Below, one piece after another: positions 6,035 through 8,134 of a DNA stretch of 8,134 bases. The notes under the pieces are model-generated. The model was not told the DNA's origin, ran no database searches, and was given only the letters and a program-made list of their open reading frames with translations. A program made the translations under genes and the position numbers. How positions within the stretch are numbered: the stretch's first letter is position 1; every line of letters starts with the position of its first letter. The stretch comes from a bacterium (lineage in GTDB: Bacteria; Desulfobacterota; Deferrisomatia; Deferrisomatales; BM512), in NCBI GenBank assembly GCA_009724975.1, contig SRXB01000084.1, positions 1 to 8,134 of the forward strand, given 5' to 3'.

Positions 6035-7447
6035 ATGAGAGTTGGATGCAAAGCGCTTTTGGCCCTTGCCGGTCTTTTAGTTTACTCGGCCTCGCTGGCC
6101 GCGCCGATGCCGGATTCCTTCGCGGACCTTGCCGAGGAGCTTGACGCCAGCGTGGTCAACATAGCGACCACGAAGGTGGTGAAAGGCAGGGGAGCCAAGA
6201 TTCCGGGCGGCAAGAACGATCCCTTCCACGATTTTTTCGGCGGCGACGACCTCTTCAAGCGCTATTTCGGCGGCCAGGAGGAGGGCGGCAAGGATTACAA
6301 GTCCCAGAGCCTGGGCAGCGGCTTCATCTGGGACGAGGCTGGCTACATCATAACGAATAACCATGTAGTGGAGGGCGCGGACGAGATAATAGTGCGCGTA
6401 ACCGAGGGCGGAAGGAAGTTCGAGGCCAAGGTTGTGGGTGCTGACCCCAAAACCGACGTCGCGGTTCTCAAGATAGAGCCAGGAAAGACAAAGCTAAAAC
6501 CTGTAAAGACCGGCGACAGCGACGCGGTGCGCGTAGGCGACTGGGCGCTGGCCCTGGGTAATCCCTTCGGCCTCGGCCACACCCTCACGGTGGGAATAAT
6601 AAGCGCCAAGGAGCGCACCATCGGCATGGGTCCCTACGACAGCTTCCTGCAGACCGACGCCGACATCAATTTCGGCAATTCCGGCGGCCCACTCTTCGAC
6701 ATAAAGGGGCGCGTCATCGGCATAAACGCCGCGAAGAACACCCAGGGCGCGGGAATAGGCTTCGCCATCCCGATAAACATGGCAAAGACGGTAATCTCCC
6801 AGCTCAAGAAGGACGGCAAGGTCACGCGCGGCTGGCTGGGAGTGACGGTGCAGGAGGTCAACGACGATATTTCCGATATAATGGGCCTCGACGAGCCTTC
6901 CGGCGCGCTGGTTTCCGAGGTTGTGGAGAATACTCCGGCCCAGAAGGCGGGGGTACGGCGCGGCGACATCATCATAGAGTTCGACGGCAACCGCATCAAA
7001 AATTCCAAGCAGCTTCCCTTCATAGTCGCCAGCAAGGCCCCGGGCTCCGTCGTCGATATGACCGTTTTAAGGAACGGCGAGAAGGTAAGGCTAAGCGTGA
7101 CCCTGGGCGAGCTTGAGGCTGAGAAGGCCGAGGTCGCCGAAGCCGACAGGCAGGCGATAGGGATGGTGGTGCAGGAGATAACCCCGGAACTGCGCGACGC
7201 CCTGAACCTTGAATCGAAGACCGGCCTCGTGGTGACCGACGTTGAGGCGGGCGGCGCGGCGGACGACGCTGGCATAAGGCGCGGCGACGTTATCGTCGAG
7301 GTGAACCAAAAGCAGATAACCTCGCTCAAAGAGATTCAAAAAGAGCTGAAAGCCGCGAAGGAGGGCGAGAAGGCTTCGATTCTCCTCCTGGTCAACCGAA
7401 GCGGCGGCTCACTCTTCATTCCCGTGAAGATCCCCAGGAAAAAGTGA
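6035..7447 (+). CDS. degP: DegP/HtrA-family periplasmic serine protease (Do)
   Basis: Periplasmic protease-chaperone that degrades or holds misfolded envelope proteins. The 470 residues match DegP/MucD length. The N-terminal signal peptide has K6 before the hydrophobic core LLALAGLLVYSASLA, with likely cleavage after A22 or A23. C5 lies before the core, so it is not a lipobox. The catalytic triad is H110 (TNNHVVEG), D141 (DPKTDVAVL) and S216 (GNSGGPLFD). The Gly/Phe-rich stretch 57-80 corresponds to the LA-loop region. Two PDZ domains follow: PDZ1 about 265-355 (RGWLGVTV...GVRRGDIIIEFDG) and PDZ2 about 374-465 (GIRRGDVIVEVN). The start is chosen because GGAGAG sits 5 nt before the ATG and the signal peptide begins there; the frame is open upstream to 5918 but overlaps yacG. 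The last gene of the clpB-yacG unit, it is followed by a strong terminator. DegP, DegQ and MucD cannot be told apart here. Confidence 0.95.
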   Translation: MRVGCKALLALAGLLVYSASLAAPMPDSFADLAEELDASVVNIATTKVVKGRGAKIPGGKNDPFHDFFGGDDLFKRYFGGQEEGGKDYKSQSLGSGFIWDEAGYIITNNHVVEGADEIIVRVTEGGRKFEAKVVGADPKTDVAVLKIEPGKTKLKPVKTGDSDAVRVGDWALALGNPFGLGHTLTVGIISAKERTIGMGPYDSFLQTDADINFGNSGGPLFDIKGRVIGINAAKNTQGAGIGFAIPINMAKTVISQLKKDGKVTRGWLGVTVQEVNDDISDIMGLDEPSGALVSEVVENTPAQKAGVRRGDIIIEFDGNRIKNSKQLPFIVASKAPGSVVDMTVLRNGEKVRLSVTLGELEAEKAEVAEADRQAIGMVVQEITPELRDALNLESKTGLVVTDVEAGGAADDAGIRRGDVIVEVNQKQITSLKEIQKELKAAKEGEKASILLLVNRSGGSLFIPVKIPRKK

Positions 7448-7469
7448 CCCTCAAAACACAATGAAAACA

Positions 7470-7501
7470 AAAAAGCCCGCTCTTTAAAAGGCGGGCTTTT
7501 T
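7470..7501. terminator. Bidirectional intrinsic terminator
   Basis: The perfect inverted repeat AAAAAGCCCGC (7470-7480) / GCGGGCTTTTT (7491-7501) with a 10-nt loop forms a GC-rich hairpin flanked by A and T runs. On the plus strand it ends the clpB-yacG-degP unit 22 nt after the degP stop. Read on the minus strand it also has a T tract and lies 19 nt past the stop of the convergent gene, so it serves both. Confidence 0.93.
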
Positions 7502-7520
7502 CTTTGGCCGCGATAAGGGT

Positions 7521-8090
7521 TTACGGCGCGCTCCAGAGGACCTTTTCGTTGGCGTCGAGTATTTTGATTGCAGGCCCCTTCTCGTTTATGAACATCCGTA
7601 TCTCGCCCTCCGGCGCGGAGAGGTGGGCGAAGGGCGAGCCGCTGGCGTGTATGCCGTAGGCGGCCTGCTTTTCGCCGTCCAGCGATATTATGTTCATGTG
7701 CCCCTCGTATTTGCCTGGATTTTCGCCGTATAACCCCAAAAAAACGTTCGGAAAGTCTTTTTTCACCCTCTCGTCGGCCCCGAAACTTATCTGCGCCGAA
7801 GGGCCGGCGCTTTGGAGAAAAAAGCCGAATTTGCCGTTTTTATCCGGCTGGTAAATTCCAAGACAGTCGTCATTTGTATAATATATCCCAGCCTTCTGTT
7901 TGCCGGATTTATCGCTGAAAACAATTGTGGGGCCATTTTCCGTCAGCGATATTTCGCAACGCCTAACTCCATCTTTGTCGGTCAAGACCAGCTCATCTTT
8001 AGAAAAAGCCGATTTGCCGCCAAGGTATCCGAAACCCGCCGAAACCGAAGCCAACAGGACGACAAAAAGTATTTTCTTCAAGACCGACAT
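7521..8090 (-). CDS. Membrane-anchored or exported protein of unknown function
   Basis: I do not recognise this 189-residue protein. The N-terminus has two Lys (5-6), then a hydrophobic stretch (about 7-25, ILFVVLLASVSAGFGYLGG) that is either a signal peptide or a single membrane anchor, leaving the rest outside the cytoplasm. The remainder looks all-beta, with loosely repeated strand-turn units of the type (L/I)xDxxGxxxxxI: LTDKDGVRRCEI, FSDKSGKQKAGIY, YQPDKNGKFGFFL, ISLDGEKQAAYGI, and ILDANEKVLW at the end. There are two cysteines, C45 and C76. The ATG at 8088-8090 follows AAGGGAG by 7 nt, a good ribosome site. It ends in TAA next to the shared terminator, convergent to degP. The 5' third appears more AT-rich than the neighbouring genes. 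No partner gene is visible, as the window ends 44 bp upstream. Confidence 0.8.
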   Translation of the reverse strand: MSVLKKILFVVLLASVSAGFGYLGGKSAFSKDELVLTDKDGVRRCEISLTENGPTIVFSDKSGKQKAGIYYTNDDCLGIYQPDKNGKFGFFLQSAGPSAQISFGADERVKKDFPNVFLGLYGENPGKYEGHMNIISLDGEKQAAYGIHASGSPFAHLSAPEGEIRMFINEKGPAIKILDANEKVLWSAP

Positions 8091-8134
8091 TGAAATACTC
8101 CCTTAATTTTTGCCGTTGTAAATATCTTCAAGGC

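Noticed and set aside
1..8134. CRISPR arrays, tRNA or rRNA genes, insertion sequences
   Set aside because: I saw no regularly spaced repeats, cloverleaf sequences, transposase frames or terminal inverted repeats.

Overview
The window is GC-rich, gene-dense bacterial DNA. The gene set suggests an anaerobic, Gram-negative, probably deltaproteobacterial-type organism: a mercury-methylation pair (hgcA-hgcB), a periplasmic HtrA/DegP protease, ClpB and YacG. The phylum is inferred from gene content only; there is no rRNA or other marker. TGA ends at least clpB and degP, and every Trp in the recognised proteins is TGG, so the genetic code looks standard.

Left part, minus strand (about 3015 down to 1): hgcA, hgcB and an ABC-F ATPase lie head to tail with gaps of only 3 and 12 nt, so they look like one transcription unit. 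HgcA carries the diagnostic cap-helix motif NVWCAAGK and five C-terminal membrane segments. HgcB carries two [4Fe-4S] motifs and the conserved Cys after them. The ABC-F gene runs off the window at base 1, so its C-terminus is missing.

The most notable signal is in hgcB. The frame meets a TGA after 87 codons, but the same frame continues for 15 sense codons and ends in Cys-Cys-TAA, the vicinal cysteine pair that functional HgcB proteins carry at their C-terminus. Directly after the TGA the mRNA can fold into a hairpin whose apical loop has GGU at nucleotides 22-24 counted from the U of UGA. This is the position of the SelB-contacting G23/U24 in the E. coli fdhF SECIS. The simplest reading is that this HgcB is a 103-residue selenoprotein, with Sec at position 88 in its metal-handling tail. 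A nonsense mutation or sequencing error cannot be excluded from the window alone.

Right part, plus strand (3149-7447): clpB, yacG and a degP/htrA-family protease form a second compact unit. It combines a cytoplasmic disaggregase, a small zinc-finger gyrase inhibitor and a periplasmic protease-chaperone. It diverges from hgcA across a 133-bp intergenic region and ends at a strong hairpin terminator. That terminator is symmetrical and also serves the last gene, a minus-strand membrane-anchored or exported protein of unknown function (7521-8090).
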